Shown here in pieces: positions 53,604 through 64,000 of a DNA stretch of 64,000 bases. Each line of letters begins with the position of its first letter. The stretch's first letter is position 1. Origin of the DNA: Methylocella sp. (GTDB lineage Bacteria; Pseudomonadota; Alphaproteobacteria; Rhizobiales; Beijerinckiaceae); assembly GCA_037200525.1 (NCBI GenBank), contig JBBCGG010000001.1, positions 4,394,501-4,458,500 on the forward strand, given 5' to 3'. The notes below the pieces were generated by a model. The model ran no database searches. It was not told the DNA's origin and was given only the letters and a program-made list of their open reading frames with translations. Made by a program: the position numbers and the translations under genes.

Positions 53604-54950
53604 ATGGATGATCGCCCCCGCACGACAGAAAACGAGGCTACAAACGAGTTTTCTTTTCGCGAGAAATACACGCCTGGCGAGAAGCTTGCGCCGCACGACC
53701 CGCAGATCAATCCCACTTCCCGGCCAAAATCACGGCTGCGGCCGATGCTTTTGCTTATCATCGCGGCTCTGATCGCTTACGCAACTTATCGTCTTGTAAC
53801 CAGCCCCCATGCGCCCCCTGAATCGACTCGCGCTCTGCAGCACAGCGCGGCTCTGCCCGTCGGCGCGGCGACCATAGGACAAGGCGACATAAATGTTGTC
53901 GTGAATCAGCTCGGCACAGTGACCCCGCTTGCCAACATCACGGTGAAGACCCAGGTCAATGGTCAGCTCCTCGAAGTCGGATTCAAGGAAGGCCAGATCG
54001 TTAAGAAAGGCGATTTCCTGGCGCAAATCGATCCGCGCCCATTCCAATTGTCCGAGCGGCAGCTGGAAGGGCAGCTCGTGCACGATCAGGGCCTGCTGGA
54101 TCAGGCGCAACTGGATCTGACGCGCTTCCAAACTCTCGTCAAACAGGAATCGATTGCGCGGCAGCAGGCCGAGGATCAGGCTTTCCTGGTGAAGCAATCT
54201 GAAGGCTCCGTCAAAAGCGATCAGGCCCAAATCGACACCCAGAAGCTAAATCTCATCTATGCACGGATCGTCTCGCCAATAGATGGGCGCGTCGGGCTGC
54301 GTTTGGTCGACGCCGGCAATTATGTGCAGACGACCGATGCCGGTCTCGCGGTGGTGACCCAGCTGCATCCGATTTCGGTGATTTTCACCGTTCCAGAGGA
54401 TTACTTGCCGGAGATCATGGCGCAGATGAAAGCCGGGCAGTCCCTTGAAGTGACGATTTATGATCGCGCCAATATAAACCGCCTCGCGGTCGGAAAAGTC
54501 ACGAATCTGGACAATCAAATCGACACGACGACCGGCACAGTTAAGCTTCGCGCCGAATTCGACAATCTCGACGATGCGCTGTTCCCCAACCAGTTCGTCA
54601 ACGCGCGTCTGTTGATCAAAACCTTGAACAACGTCGTTACGGCCCCAGCGACCGCCATTCAGCGCGGCGCGCCCGGAACTTTCGTCTACCTCATCAACGC
54701 TGACGGCACAGTCTCCGTGCGGCCGGTCCAGCTCGGCCCACAGGATGGAGCCATGACCGCCGTTACCTCGGGATTGGTCCCCGGCGACCGCGTCGTCGTC
54801 GATGGCGCCGATCGCCTGCGCGATGGCGCGAAGGTCTCCGTCCCCGCCGCCAACGGCGACGCGGCGGCTTCCGCTCAAGGCGCGCCCGCTGAGGCCAAGC
54901 CGGAAAAGGGCCGCCGCGGCGATCGCGCCCGCCAACAAAGCGCGCCATGA
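53604..54950 (+). CDS. mdtA: RND periplasmic adaptor (MdtA-like)
   Basis: 448 residues. Cytoplasmic 45-residue lead, one membrane segment (about 49-66: MLLLIIAALIAYATYRLV), then the membrane-fusion-protein order: half-lipoyl LGTVTPLANITVKTQVNGQL, coiled-coil hairpin, second half-lipoyl IVSPIDGRVGLRLVDAGNYV, beta-barrel and membrane-proximal domains. Resembles MdtA (MdtABC system) in the long N-terminus and the D-type FTVPEDYLPEIM block. The Lys/Arg-rich tail is typical. 49 bases before the first RND gene. Confidence 0.88.
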   Translation: MDDRPRTTENEATNEFSFREKYTPGEKLAPHDPQINPTSRPKSRLRPMLLLIIAALIAYATYRLVTSPHAPPESTRALQHSAALPVGAATIGQGDINVVVNQLGTVTPLANITVKTQVNGQLLEVGFKEGQIVKKGDFLAQIDPRPFQLSERQLEGQLVHDQGLLDQAQLDLTRFQTLVKQESIARQQAEDQAFLVKQSEGSVKSDQAQIDTQKLNLIYARIVSPIDGRVGLRLVDAGNYVQTTDAGLAVVTQLHPISVIFTVPEDYLPEIMAQMKAGQSLEVTIYDRANINRLAVGKVTNLDNQIDTTTGTVKLRAEFDNLDDALFPNQFVNARLLIKTLNNVVTAPATAIQRGAPGTFVYLINADGTVSVRPVQLGPQDGAMTAVTSGLVPGDRVVVDGADRLRDGAKVSVPAANGDAAASAQGAPAEAKPEKGRRGDRARQQSAP

Positions 54951-54999
54951 TCGCAGGCGCGACGCCTTTGCGTCCAAGGTTGGGTCCAGGATTGGCTAA

Positions 55000-57900
55000 A
55001 TGAATCCCTCAAAGCTGTTCATTCTGCGGCCAGTCGCGACGACGCTGTTAATGGTGGCGATCCTGCTCGGCGGCGGCGTCGCTTATGGATTCCTGCCGCT
55101 ATCCGCACTGCCGGAAGTAGATTATCCGACGATCGAGGTGCGAACGTTTCTTCCTGGAGCAAGTCCGGAAGTGATGACCTCTTCGGTGACGGCGCCGCTG
55201 GAGCGTCAATTAGGCCAAATGCCGGGCCTCAACCAGATGACCTCGTCAAGCTCGGGCGGAGCCTCGGTCATCACCCTGCAATTCAGCTTGGACCTCAGCC
55301 TCGATGTCGCCGAACAGGAGGTGCAGGCCGCAATCAACGCCGCGAATAATCTTCTGCCCGCCGACCTGCCGACGCCGCCGGTCTACGCCAAGGTGAATCC
55401 GGCGGACGCCCCGATCATGACGCTCTCGGTGACGTCGAAGACCTTGCCTTTGACCGATCTCGAGGATCTCAGCGAGACTCGGCTGGCGCAAAAAATTTCG
55501 CAGCAGCCGGGCGTCGGGGCCGTCGACATCAGCGGCGGCCAGAGGCCCGCCGTGCGCATTCAGTTCAATCCGCAGGCCCTCGCCGCCTATGGCCTCAACA
55601 TCGACGATCTTCGGACAATTATCGGCAACGCCAACGTCAATTCGCCCAAAGGCAATTTCGACGGTCCCGCCCAGGCCTCGACGATCAACGCCAACGACCA
55701 GATCACCAGCATCAAGGATTATGGCGATTTGATTGTCGCTTATCGCGACAGCGGCCCGGTGCGGATGTCGGATGTAGCGACGATCATCAACGGCCCGGAG
55801 AACACAAAGCTGCGCGCGTGGGCGAACGATGCGCCGGCGATCATCCTCAACATCCGCCGCCAGCCGGGCGCCAATGTGATCGCCGTCGTGGACGGCATCA
55901 AGAAGCTGTTGCCAACGCTCGAGGCGAGCCTACCCGCCGCCGTCGACATCAACGTGCTGAGCGATCGCACCGTCACCATTCGCGCATCCGTCGCCGACGT
56001 CGAATTTGAGCTTGCGCTCGCCATCGCGCTCGTCGTCGTGGTGATTTTCCTGTTCCTGCGCAATCTGCCGGCGACGATCATTCCCAGTCTCTCAGTGCCT
56101 TTGTCGCTGGTTGGCACGCTGGTCGCCATGTATCTTTTGGGCTTCAGCCTCGACAATCTTTCGTTGATGGCGCTGACCATTTCGACAGGTTTCGTCGTCG
56201 ACGACGCAATCGTCATGATTGAAAACATCAGCCGCTATGTCGAGGACGGCGACCCGCCCTTGGAAGCGGCGCTGAAGGGCTCCGAGCAAATCGGATTCAC
56301 CATCATTTCGCTCACCGTCTCATTGCTGGCGGTGCTGATTCCGCTGCTCTTCATGGGCGATGTCATCGGCCGTCTGTTTCACGAATTCGCCATCACTCTG
56401 GCCGTCACCATCGTGATTTCGGCGATCGTCTCGCTGACCCTCGTGCCGATGCTTTGCGCGCGATTGATCCATCATCGCCCGGAGTCCCAGCGGACGCGCT
56501 TCGACATTGTCGCTGAGCGCATCTTCGACTCCATCGTGGCCGGCTATGGCAAAGCGCTGCGAGTCGTGCTGCGTCACCAGCCGTTCACGCTCTTCATTGC
56601 AATCGCGACGCTTGGCGTGACGATTGCGCTTTATGTCGTCATTCCGAAAGGCTTCTTCCCGGTGCAGGACACCGGCATGATCCAGGCGATTTCGCAGGCG
56701 TCGCAAAGCATCTCCTTCGAAGCCATGGCGACCCTGCAGCATAAGCTCGGCGACGCTATTCTGGCGGATAAATCGGTCGTCAGCCTGAGCTCTTTCATCG
56801 GCGTCGATGGTGATAATACGACGCTGAACAGCGGCCGCTTTCTGATCAATCTCGAGCCGCGCGAAGAGCGCGGCGTCAGCGCGACCGAGGTCATCCGCCG
56901 CCTGCAAAAAGAGGTCTCCGGAATCCCCGGCGTGGAGCTCTACATGCAACCGGTGCAGGACCTGACGATCGATTCCAATATCAGCCGCGCCCAATATAAT
57001 TTTATTTTGCAGAACGCCAATCCTGGCGAATTCGAGACTTGGACGCCGCGCCTTCTGGAGCGGCTGCGCCAGATGCCAGCGCTCGCCGACGTTGCAAGCA
57101 ACACGCAGGCGCAAGGCCAAGCCGTGGATCTCGTCATCGATCGCGCCACCGCCGCCCGCTTCGGCATAACGCCGGCCAGCGTGGATAATGCGCTTTATGA
57201 CGCATTCGGTCAGCGCATCGTCTCGACCATCTACACGCAATCAAACCAATATCGCGTCATCATGGAGGCGACTCCAGACCTGCAGCGCGAGATCGACAAT
57301 CTTTCCGCTTTTTATCTGCCGTCATCATCGTCCGCCACCAACGGACAAGTGCCGCTTTCCGCGATCATCCACGTCGAACAACGCCCCGGTCCTTTGTTGA
57401 TCAGCCATCTTGGCCAGTTTCCGGCGACGAACATCTCGTTCAACGTCGCGCCCGGCTATTCCCTCGGCGCGGCCGTCGACGCCATTGAGCAAGCCAAGGT
57501 CGACATCGCCCTGCCGGAGAGCTTCGTCACCTCGTTCCAAGGCGCCGCCGCCGCGTTCCACTCGTCGATGTCGAATGAACTCTTCCTCATCATCGCCGCC
57601 GTGGTCACCATGTATATCGTGCTTGGCGTTTTGTACGAGAGCTTCATCCATCCGATTACGATTCTCTCGACGCTGCCTTCGGCGGGCGTCGGCGCCTTGC
57701 TCGCCTTGATGGTCTTTGGCGGCGAACTCGACGTCGTCGCCGTTATCGGCATCATCTTGCTCATCGGCATCGTCAAGAAGAACGCGATCATGATGATCGA
57801 TTTTGCGCTCGACGCTGAGCGCAACGAGGGACTTCCGCCCGAGGAAGCCATTTACCAGGCGTGCCTGCTGCGGTTTCGTCCGATCCTGATGACGACCATG

Positions 57901-58119
57901 GCGGCGCTGCTCGGAGCCTTGCCTTTGATGATTGGAACCGGAACCGGCTCAGAGCTGCGTCATCCCCTCGGCGTCGCCATCGTCGGCGGCCTGATCGTGA
58001 GCCAGGTGCTGACCTTGTTCACGACGCCGGTGATCTATTTGTATTTCGATCGTCTCGCGATGCGGCTGCTCGGACGATCGGCCGCCCATCCGCTTGCCGC
58101 AGGCGAGAGCGCCGAATGA
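55000..58119 (+). CDS. mdtB: RND efflux permease (MdtB-like)
   Basis: 1039 residues, 12 membrane helices with two large periplasmic loops. Signature blocks: [59 protein letters not shown] (proton-relay Asp pair in helix 4) and [18 protein letters not shown]. Adjacent to a paralogous permease overlapping by 4 bases and preceded by mdtA, matching the MdtA-MdtB-MdtC gene order in which two different RND subunits form a heterotrimer. Substrates in E. coli MdtABC include bile salts and novobiocin; substrates here are unknown. Confidence 0.9.
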   Translation: MNPSKLFILRPVATTLLMVAILLGGGVAYGFLPLSALPEVDYPTIEVRTFLPGASPEVMTSSVTAPLERQLGQMPGLNQMTSSSSGGASVITLQFSLDLSLDVAEQEVQAAINAANNLLPADLPTPPVYAKVNPADAPIMTLSVTSKTLPLTDLEDLSETRLAQKISQQPGVGAVDISGGQRPAVRIQFNPQALAAYGLNIDDLRTIIGNANVNSPKGNFDGPAQASTINANDQITSIKDYGDLIVAYRDSGPVRMSDVATIINGPENTKLRAWANDAPAIILNIRRQPGANVIAVVDGIKKLLPTLEASLPAAVDINVLSDRTVTIRASVADVEFELALAIALVVVVIFLFLRNLPATIIPSLSVPLSLVGTLVAMYLLGFSLDNLSLMALTISTGFVVDDAIVMIENISRYVEDGDPPLEAALKGSEQIGFTIISLTVSLLAVLIPLLFMGDVIGRLFHEFAITLAVTIVISAIVSLTLVPMLCARLIHHRPESQRTRFDIVAERIFDSIVAGYGKALRVVLRHQPFTLFIAIATLGVTIALYVVIPKGFFPVQDTGMIQAISQASQSISFEAMATLQHKLGDAILADKSVVSLSSFIGVDGDNTTLNSGRFLINLEPREERGVSATEVIRRLQKEVSGIPGVELYMQPVQDLTIDSNISRAQYNFILQNANPGEFETWTPRLLERLRQMPALADVASNTQAQGQAVDLVIDRATAARFGITPASVDNALYDAFGQRIVSTIYTQSNQYRVIMEATPDLQREIDNLSAFYLPSSSSATNGQVPLSAIIHVEQRPGPLLISHLGQFPATNISFNVAPGYSLGAAVDAIEQAKVDIALPESFVTSFQGAAAAFHSSMSNELFLIIAAVVTMYIVLGVLYESFIHPITILSTLPSAGVGALLALMVFGGELDVVAVIGIILLIGIVKKNAIMMIDFALDAERNEGLPPEEAIYQACLLRFRPILMTTMAALLGALPLMIGTGTGSELRHPLGVAIVGGLIVSQVLTLFTTPVIYLYFDRLAMRLLGRSAAHPLAAGESAE

Positions 58120-61100
58120 ACCTTTCCGCCCCTTTCATAAAGCGGCCGGTGGCGACGTCGCTGCTTACGATCGGGATTGCCTTGGCGGGCTGTCTCGCTT
58201 TCATGAGATTGCCCGTTTCGCCGTTGCCGCAAGTCGATTTTCCCACGATTTCGGTGCAGGCGACGCTCCCTGGAGCCAGCCCTGAGACAGTGGCGACGAG
58301 CGTCGCCAGCCCGCTGGAGCGCCATCTCGGCCAGATCGCCCACATCACCGAAATGACCTCGCAGAGCGGCGTCGGCCAGACGCGCATCACGCTGCAGTTC
58401 GATCTTGATCGCGACATCGACGGCGCGGCGCGCGACGTTCAGGCGGCGATAAACGCGGCCCGCGCCGATCTGCCGGCGGATCTCGTCACCAATCCAACAT
58501 ATCGCAAGGTCAATCCGGCCGATGCGCCGATCCTTATCCTCGCGCTCACGTCCAAAACGCTCACGCGCGGGCAGATGTATGATGCGGCGAGCAATGTTCT
58601 CCAGCAAAGGATCTCGCAGCTCGACGGCATTGGTCAGGTCATCATCGGCGGTTCCGCCCTACCCGGCGTCCGCGTCGAGATCAACCCCAATGCGCTGTCC
58701 AAATATGGCATCGGGCTCGAGGACGTGCGGGCGGCGCTTGCGTCCGCCAACGCCAACAGCCCGAAAGGCGCGATAGAAAACGACCAGAAACACTTCCAGA
58801 TTTACACCAATGATCAAGCGGCTCATGCCGCTGACTATATTCCTCTCGTCGTCGCTTATCGCAATGGCGCCCCTGTCCGCCTTACCGACATCGCCGACGT
58901 GGTGGATTCGGTCGAAGACCTGCGCAATGAAGGCTTGGCCAACGGCGAAAAATCCGTGCTGGTCATCTTGTTTCGCACGCCGGGCGCCAACATCATCGAC
59001 GCCGTCGACCGCGTGAAAGCCGAGCTGCCGCATCTCCAAGCGGCGATGCCGAGCGATATGGAAATCACCCTCGCCTCTGATCGCAGCAATACGATCCGGG
59101 CATCCTTGCATGACACTGAAAAGACCTTGGTGATCGCGGTCATCCTCGTCACGCTCATCGTCTTTTTGTTTCTGCGCGATATCCGAGCCACAATCATTCC
59201 GTGCATTGCGGTGCCGCTCTCCATCATCGGCACGTTCGCCGGAATGTATTTGCTGGATTTCAGCCTGAACAATTTGTCCTTGATGGCGCTGACCATCGCC
59301 ACAGGCTTCGTGGTCGACGACGCGATTGTGGTTCTCGAAAATATCACCCGCCACGTCGAGGGGGGCATGAATCGGGTCGAAGCAGCGTTGCGCGGCGCCG
59401 GCGAGGTCGGATTTACGGTGGTGTCGATCAGCATTTCGCTCATCGCCGTCTTCATTCCGATCCTCTTCATGGGCGGAATTCTTGGCAGGTTGTTTCGCGA
59501 GTTCGTCATCACGCTCTCGCTCTCCATCCTCGTTTCGCTCATGCTATCATTGACCCTGACGCCAATGATGTGTGCGCTTTTTCTGAGGCCGAAGCCGCAC
59601 GCGGAAACAGGGAGGCGCCGCTTCGACCCATTCGCCGCTCTTCTGCGCGGTTATGAGCGAAGCCTTGGCTGGGCGCTGGACCATGGCAGCATTGTAATGC
59701 TGGTCCTCTTCGCCACTATTTGCCTCAACGTCGCGCTATTTTGGGTCGTGCCGAAAGGCTTCTTCCCGCAGCAGGACACCGGCCGCATAACAGGCAGCAT
59801 TCAGGCCGATCAGAGCATCTCGTTTCAATCGATGCGGCAAAAGCTTGCGCAGCTGATGTCGATTGTGAACAGCGACCCGGCGGTGGACAGCGTAGTCGGC
59901 TTCACCGGCGGCGGCGGCGGCTCGCAGACAAATACTGGATCGATCTATGTCAGCCTGAAGCCGACGGAGCGACGCGACGTAACCGCCGACGAGGTCATTG
60001 CGCGCTTGCGCCGCAAGCTTGCGCAAGTGCCGGGCGGACAGCTCTTCCTGCAGGCCGTGCAGGATATTCGCATCGGCGGCCGCCAGAGCAACGCTCAATA
60101 TCAGTTCACCCTGCAGGGCGATACGACGAGCGACGTCTACGCCTATACGCCCAAACTCGTCGAGGCGTTGCAGCACAGTCCCGTACTGGCCGACGTCAAT
60201 TCCGATCAGCAGCAGAAAGGCCTGGAGACGGAGATTATCATCGATCGCGACACCGCCTACCGCCTTGGGATCACGGCGAGCCAGATCGACAATACGCTCT
60301 ATGACGCATTTGGGCAGCGCCAAGTCTCAACCATCTATAGCGCGATCAATCAATACCATGTCGTGATGGAAGTCGCGCCGCGCTATTGGCAAGATCCGGC
60401 GATTCTGAAGGATATCTACGTCAGCACCTCGGGCCAAAGCCCCAGCGGCACGGCGACAACCAATGCGCCGGGCGGCACGGTTGTCGCCACAGCTGTGCAA
60501 GCCGCAACCACCGCCGGAGCGAGCGACTCGGCGCGCAATGCGACGACGAACTCTTTGGCCAATACGGGCCATGGCAGCGCCTCCTCCGGCGCCGCGGTCA
60601 GCACCAGCGAAGAAACAATGGTCCCTCTCGCAGCCTTCACCCATTATGGACCGGGCCATACGCCTTTGGCGGTCAACCATCAGGGCCTCTTTGTCGCGAG
60701 CACCATTTCTTTCAATCTGCAGCCCGGCGCCTCGCTGAGCGATGCGACCGCAGAAATCCAGCGCGCAATTCGGGCCATCGACATGCCAGCCACGATGCAC
60801 GGCACCATGCAAGGCAATGCGCGGGCTTTTGAGGACTCGCTCGCCAACCAAGGTTTTCTGATCCTGGCCGCGCTGGCGACGGTCTATATCGTTCTGGGCG
60901 TTCTTTACGAGAGCTACATTCACCCAATCACGATCCTCTCCACATTGCCTTCCGCAGGGGTCGGGGCGGTGATGGCGCTTATGCTGTTTCATGTCGAATT
61001 CAGCATCATCGCTCTCATCGGGGTGATATTGCTCATCGGCATCGTCAAAAAGAACGCGATCATGATGATCGACTTCGCGCTGGAGGCGGAGCGCGGCGAG

Positions 61101-61403
61101 GGGCTTTCTCCGCATGACGCGATCTTTCGCGCTTGCATGCTGAGGTTCCGTCCGATCATGATGACGACGTCCGCCGCGTTGCTTGGGGCCGTGCCGCTCG
61201 CCCTGAGTTTCGGCGACGGCGGCGAGATCCGGCGTCCGCTCGGCATCGCCATCGTCGGCGGCCTGATCGTCAGTCAGCTTTTGACGCTTTACACAACGCC
61301 GATTCTCTATCTCTATCTTGACGAATTCAGGCTATGGTTGAAGCGGCAGCAGCGGCGGGTGTTTCCGGGCCTCTCAGATCCCGCAGCGGAGACCCGACTC
61401 TGA
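58116..61403 (+). CDS. mdtC: RND efflux permease (MdtC-like) with Ser/Thr/Ala-rich insert
   Basis: 1095 residues. The start is the ATG of the ATGA overlap with mdtB (the frame also runs further upstream inside mdtB). RND signatures are complete: [78 protein letters not shown]. In the second periplasmic loop, about residues 770-835, there is a low-complexity insert rich in Ser, Thr, Ala and Gly ([16 protein letters not shown] ... STSEETMVP) that MdtB lacks. It makes the protein longer than usual (about 1025-1040). Probably works as a heterotrimer with MdtB. Confidence 0.9.
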   Translation: MNLSAPFIKRPVATSLLTIGIALAGCLAFMRLPVSPLPQVDFPTISVQATLPGASPETVATSVASPLERHLGQIAHITEMTSQSGVGQTRITLQFDLDRDIDGAARDVQAAINAARADLPADLVTNPTYRKVNPADAPILILALTSKTLTRGQMYDAASNVLQQRISQLDGIGQVIIGGSALPGVRVEINPNALSKYGIGLEDVRAALASANANSPKGAIENDQKHFQIYTNDQAAHAADYIPLVVAYRNGAPVRLTDIADVVDSVEDLRNEGLANGEKSVLVILFRTPGANIIDAVDRVKAELPHLQAAMPSDMEITLASDRSNTIRASLHDTEKTLVIAVILVTLIVFLFLRDIRATIIPCIAVPLSIIGTFAGMYLLDFSLNNLSLMALTIATGFVVDDAIVVLENITRHVEGGMNRVEAALRGAGEVGFTVVSISISLIAVFIPILFMGGILGRLFREFVITLSLSILVSLMLSLTLTPMMCALFLRPKPHAETGRRRFDPFAALLRGYERSLGWALDHGSIVMLVLFATICLNVALFWVVPKGFFPQQDTGRITGSIQADQSISFQSMRQKLAQLMSIVNSDPAVDSVVGFTGGGGGSQTNTGSIYVSLKPTERRDVTADEVIARLRRKLAQVPGGQLFLQAVQDIRIGGRQSNAQYQFTLQGDTTSDVYAYTPKLVEALQHSPVLADVNSDQQQKGLETEIIIDRDTAYRLGITASQIDNTLYDAFGQRQVSTIYSAINQYHVVMEVAPRYWQDPAILKDIYVSTSGQSPSGTATTNAPGGTVVATAVQAATTAGASDSARNATTNSLANTGHGSASSGAAVSTSEETMVPLAAFTHYGPGHTPLAVNHQGLFVASTISFNLQPGASLSDATAEIQRAIRAIDMPATMHGTMQGNARAFEDSLANQGFLILAALATVYIVLGVLYESYIHPITILSTLPSAGVGAVMALMLFHVEFSIIALIGVILLIGIVKKNAIMMIDFALEAERGEGLSPHDAIFRACMLRFRPIMMTTSAALLGAVPLALSFGDGGEIRRPLGIAIVGGLIVSQLLTLYTTPILYLYLDEFRLWLKRQQRRVFPGLSDPAAETRL

Positions 61404-61489
61404 CGCAAGGCTGAACCGCCGGCGAGGGTTCCTTGACTTCAGACGCCAGAATGGCCAGTTTCCGGCCTCCTTTAACCTATCCGGCGCAG

Positions 61490-62443
<954 letters not shown>

Positions 62444-62448
62444 AAACG

Positions 62449-62482
62449 GGCGGGTCCGCAGGCCCCGGGCAAGCTTCCCGCC
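62449..62482 (+). terminator. Hairpin after accA
   Basis: GGCGGG (62449-62454) pairs with CCCGCC (62477-62482), with further partial inner pairing, directly after the accA stop; an AT-rich stretch (AACACTAAATTTTAAGATAA) follows. A likely terminator. Confidence 0.5.
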
Positions 62483-62617
62483 AACACTAAATTTTAAGAT
62501 AAAAGTTTGCATAATCCGGACATAAGTCGGGCTTAAGGTAACGTGCTGATAAGGTTGCCGCTAGTAACCCAGCGAGGGACGTCGCGAAAATCCCTTCGCT
62601 CAACGGGCCAGAAACAG

Positions 62618-64000
62618 ATGCGCTGCACTTCTTTCGTCCGCCATTTTGGCGCTTCCAGCCGGTGTTTTGGCGCGTTTGCGCTCCTCGCGTCCGCGGCTTT
62701 GTTTCTGGCCGGCTGCAACGAGGATAGCGTTGGCGGCGGCGCGACCAGCGCGCGAGCCAACGCGCCCATCGCCCCCCAGACTTTGGCTCTGATGGAGCAG
62801 ATAGGCACGACGAAGAACGCCCCGGTGCTGATCCGCACCTATAAGAAAGAGTCAGAACTCGAAATCTGGAAAATGAAGGCGGATGGGCGCTACGCGCTTT
62901 TGAAAACCTATCCGATGTGCCGCTGGTCGGGCCAGCTTGGACCCAAGACGCACGAAGGCGATCGCCAGGTGCCGGAAGGCTTTTATTCGATCACGCCGGC
63001 GCAGATGAACCCCAATTCAGCCTATTATCTGTCGTTCAACGTCGGCTATCCCAATGCCTATGACCGCGCCCTTGGACGCGACGGCGGTTCGATCATGGTG
63101 CATGGCATTTGTTCGTCGGCCGGCTGTTTCTCGATGACCGACCCGCAAATCGGCGAGATCTACGCGCTCACGCGGGAGGGATTCTCGGGCGGCCAGCGCG
63201 AGATCCAGATGCAGTCTTATCCGTTCCGCATGACCGCCGAAAACCTCGCAAAATACCGGCTTGATCAGAACATCGCCTTCTGGAAGCAATTGAAGGAGGG
63301 ATCCGACAATTTCGAGGTGACGCAGCAAGAAGTCAAAGTCGGCGTTTGCGACAAGCATTATGTCTTCAACGCAGTTCCCGTTGCTGGCGAACGTTTCGAC
63401 CCCACGGGCGCCTGCCCTGGACTGAAACGCGACGACGAAGTGCGCGGCCTGGTGGCCGAGAAGGAAAAACGCGACGAAGTCAAAGTCGCCGAACTCGCGG
63501 CGCAGGGCGTGCGGCCAGTGCACACGATTTACGTCGATGGCGGTCAACATCCAAGTTTTGCCTCGCTCTCGGCCTTTTCAAGCCGCCCCGAAGCTCTGGC
63601 GCACCCCCCGGTTGAAATTGCGCTCGACGAAGGCAAGGCCAGCGACGACAAGAGCAAGAAGGGCAAGACATCGGCGCTGGCGCAAATGGCGGCGCTGAAA
63701 GCCAACCCAAACCCGGCTGCGCCTGACATCAACGGCAACCAGGGCGATCCTGCGGATGTGACCGGAGCCATCGCGGAGCCGGCAAAGCCGCAAACCTCCA
63801 TTTTCAGCCGCTTCTTCGGCGAGAAGCCGGCTGAAAAGGCGGTCGACCAGGCGCCGGCGCCAGTCATCGCCATCAACGAACCTCTGGTTCCCCAATTCGC
63901 CGATGTGCCTTTGCCGCCTCGCCGCGGCGACGTTGTTGGCCTCGCCGCCAAGCCGCAGGCAGCTGTTTCAGGCTCGGCGGCTGCCGGGACGACCGTCAAG
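62618..64000 (+). CDS. L,D-transpeptidase-family (YkuD) lipoprotein, C-terminus beyond window
   Basis: The frame from ATG 62618 stays open to the last base (461 codons), so the C-terminus is missing. Signal peptide with lipobox LFLAGC (Cys33). The catalytic domain (about residues 60-200) has the YkuD pattern EIWKMKADGRYALLKTYPMC, GFYSITPAQMNPNSAYYLSF and HGICSSAGCFSM with His162 and nucleophile Cys170, here arranged HGxCSSxGC. These enzymes form 3-3 peptidoglycan cross-links or attach proteins to it. From about residue 320 the protein is Pro/Ala/Lys-rich, an unusually long low-complexity tail. Confidence 0.85.
   Translation, partial: MRCTSFVRHFGASSRCFGAFALLASAALFLAGCNEDSVGGGATSARANAPIAPQTLALMEQIGTTKNAPVLIRTYKKESELEIWKMKADGRYALLKTYPMCRWSGQLGPKTHEGDRQVPEGFYSITPAQMNPNSAYYLSFNVGYPNAYDRALGRDGGSIMVHGICSSAGCFSMTDPQIGEIYALTREGFSGGQREIQMQSYPFRMTAENLAKYRLDQNIAFWKQLKEGSDNFEVTQQEVKVGVCDKHYVFNAVPVAGERFDPTGACPGLKRDDEVRGLVAEKEKRDEVKVAELAAQGVRPVHTIYVDGGQHPSFASLSAFSSRPEALAHPPVEIALDEGKASDDKSKKGKTSALAQMAALKANPNPAAPDINGNQGDPADVTGAIAEPAKPQTSIFSRFFGEKPAEKAVDQAPAPVIAINEPLVPQFADVPLPPRRGDVVGLAAKPQAAVSGSAAAGTTVK

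Noticed and set aside
56320-57240. 306-codon minus-strand frame
   Set aside because: Fully antisense to the RND permease mdtB; its Arg/Asp/His-rich translation is a shadow of the GC-rich codons opposite.
57861-58115. Upstream extension of the second RND permease
   Set aside because: It lies inside mdtB and reads as Arg-rich shadow sequence; the ATG at 58116 starts the canonical RND N-terminus.

Overview
This 64 kb window is chromosomal DNA of a GC-rich alphaproteobacterium. The evidence points to the Hyphomicrobiales: a VirG-like regulator and a VirA-like kinase, the DUF1214/DUF1254 pair behind a PBP1A-type gene, a UPF0260 (YcgN) protein, and short palindromes of the kind scattered between genes in that order. 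A Beijerinckiaceae/Methylocystaceae-type methylotroph would fit, but nothing in the window fixes the genus. I saw no rRNA, tRNA, CRISPR array, prophage or intact insertion sequence.

Left part (1-8.3 kb), redox and signalling. A LysR regulator cut by the window edge overlaps a diheme cytochrome c and a TsdA-type thiosulfate dehydrogenase (tsdBA-like). Next come a VirG-like response regulator, a diheme cytochrome c peroxidase-like protein that lacks the usual catalytic Glu, and a VirA-like hybrid kinase translationally coupled to the cytochrome gene. The kinase's own receiver domain has lost its phospho-acceptor Asp.

8.3-15 kb: a cupin, an lrgAB pair, an EmrAB-type efflux pair divergent from a TetR regulator with a palindromic operator between them (emrB carries a frameshift), and a 2OG-Fe dioxygenase.

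15-25.4 kb: a TonB-dependent receptor, then a tightly coupled operon of type III polyketide synthase, isoprenylcysteine-methyltransferase-like enzyme, DHA2 exporter and a second methyltransferase-like membrane protein. An alpha/beta-hydrolase, an isochorismatase-like hydrolase and an ABM monooxygenase follow on the same strand. This is the best candidate for an undescribed pathway, probably a methylated phenolic lipid or pyrone that is exported.

25.4-35 kb: an AT-rich scar, then a fatty acid hydroxylase-type desaturase, pyrE, a cupin, a glycosyltransferase, an aldo/keto reductase, a cyclopropane fatty acid synthase, an Lrp regulator divergent from ssuD, and a UPF0260 protein.

35-51.5 kb: mostly housekeeping genes. 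These are PBP1A with DUF1214/DUF1254 partners, a Pit phosphate transporter, a sulfur assimilation group (cysE, metY, a 1-Cys peroxiredoxin, cysK), small secreted or membrane proteins, prs with a clear terminator, and a frameshifted cyanase.

51.5-64 kb: an MdtABC-like tripartite efflux system (NodT-type outer membrane lipoprotein, adaptor, two RND pumps), accA, and a lipoprotein L,D-transpeptidase that runs off the window. Two genes (emrB, cynS) are each out of frame by exactly one base, so real decay and sequencing error both need consideration.
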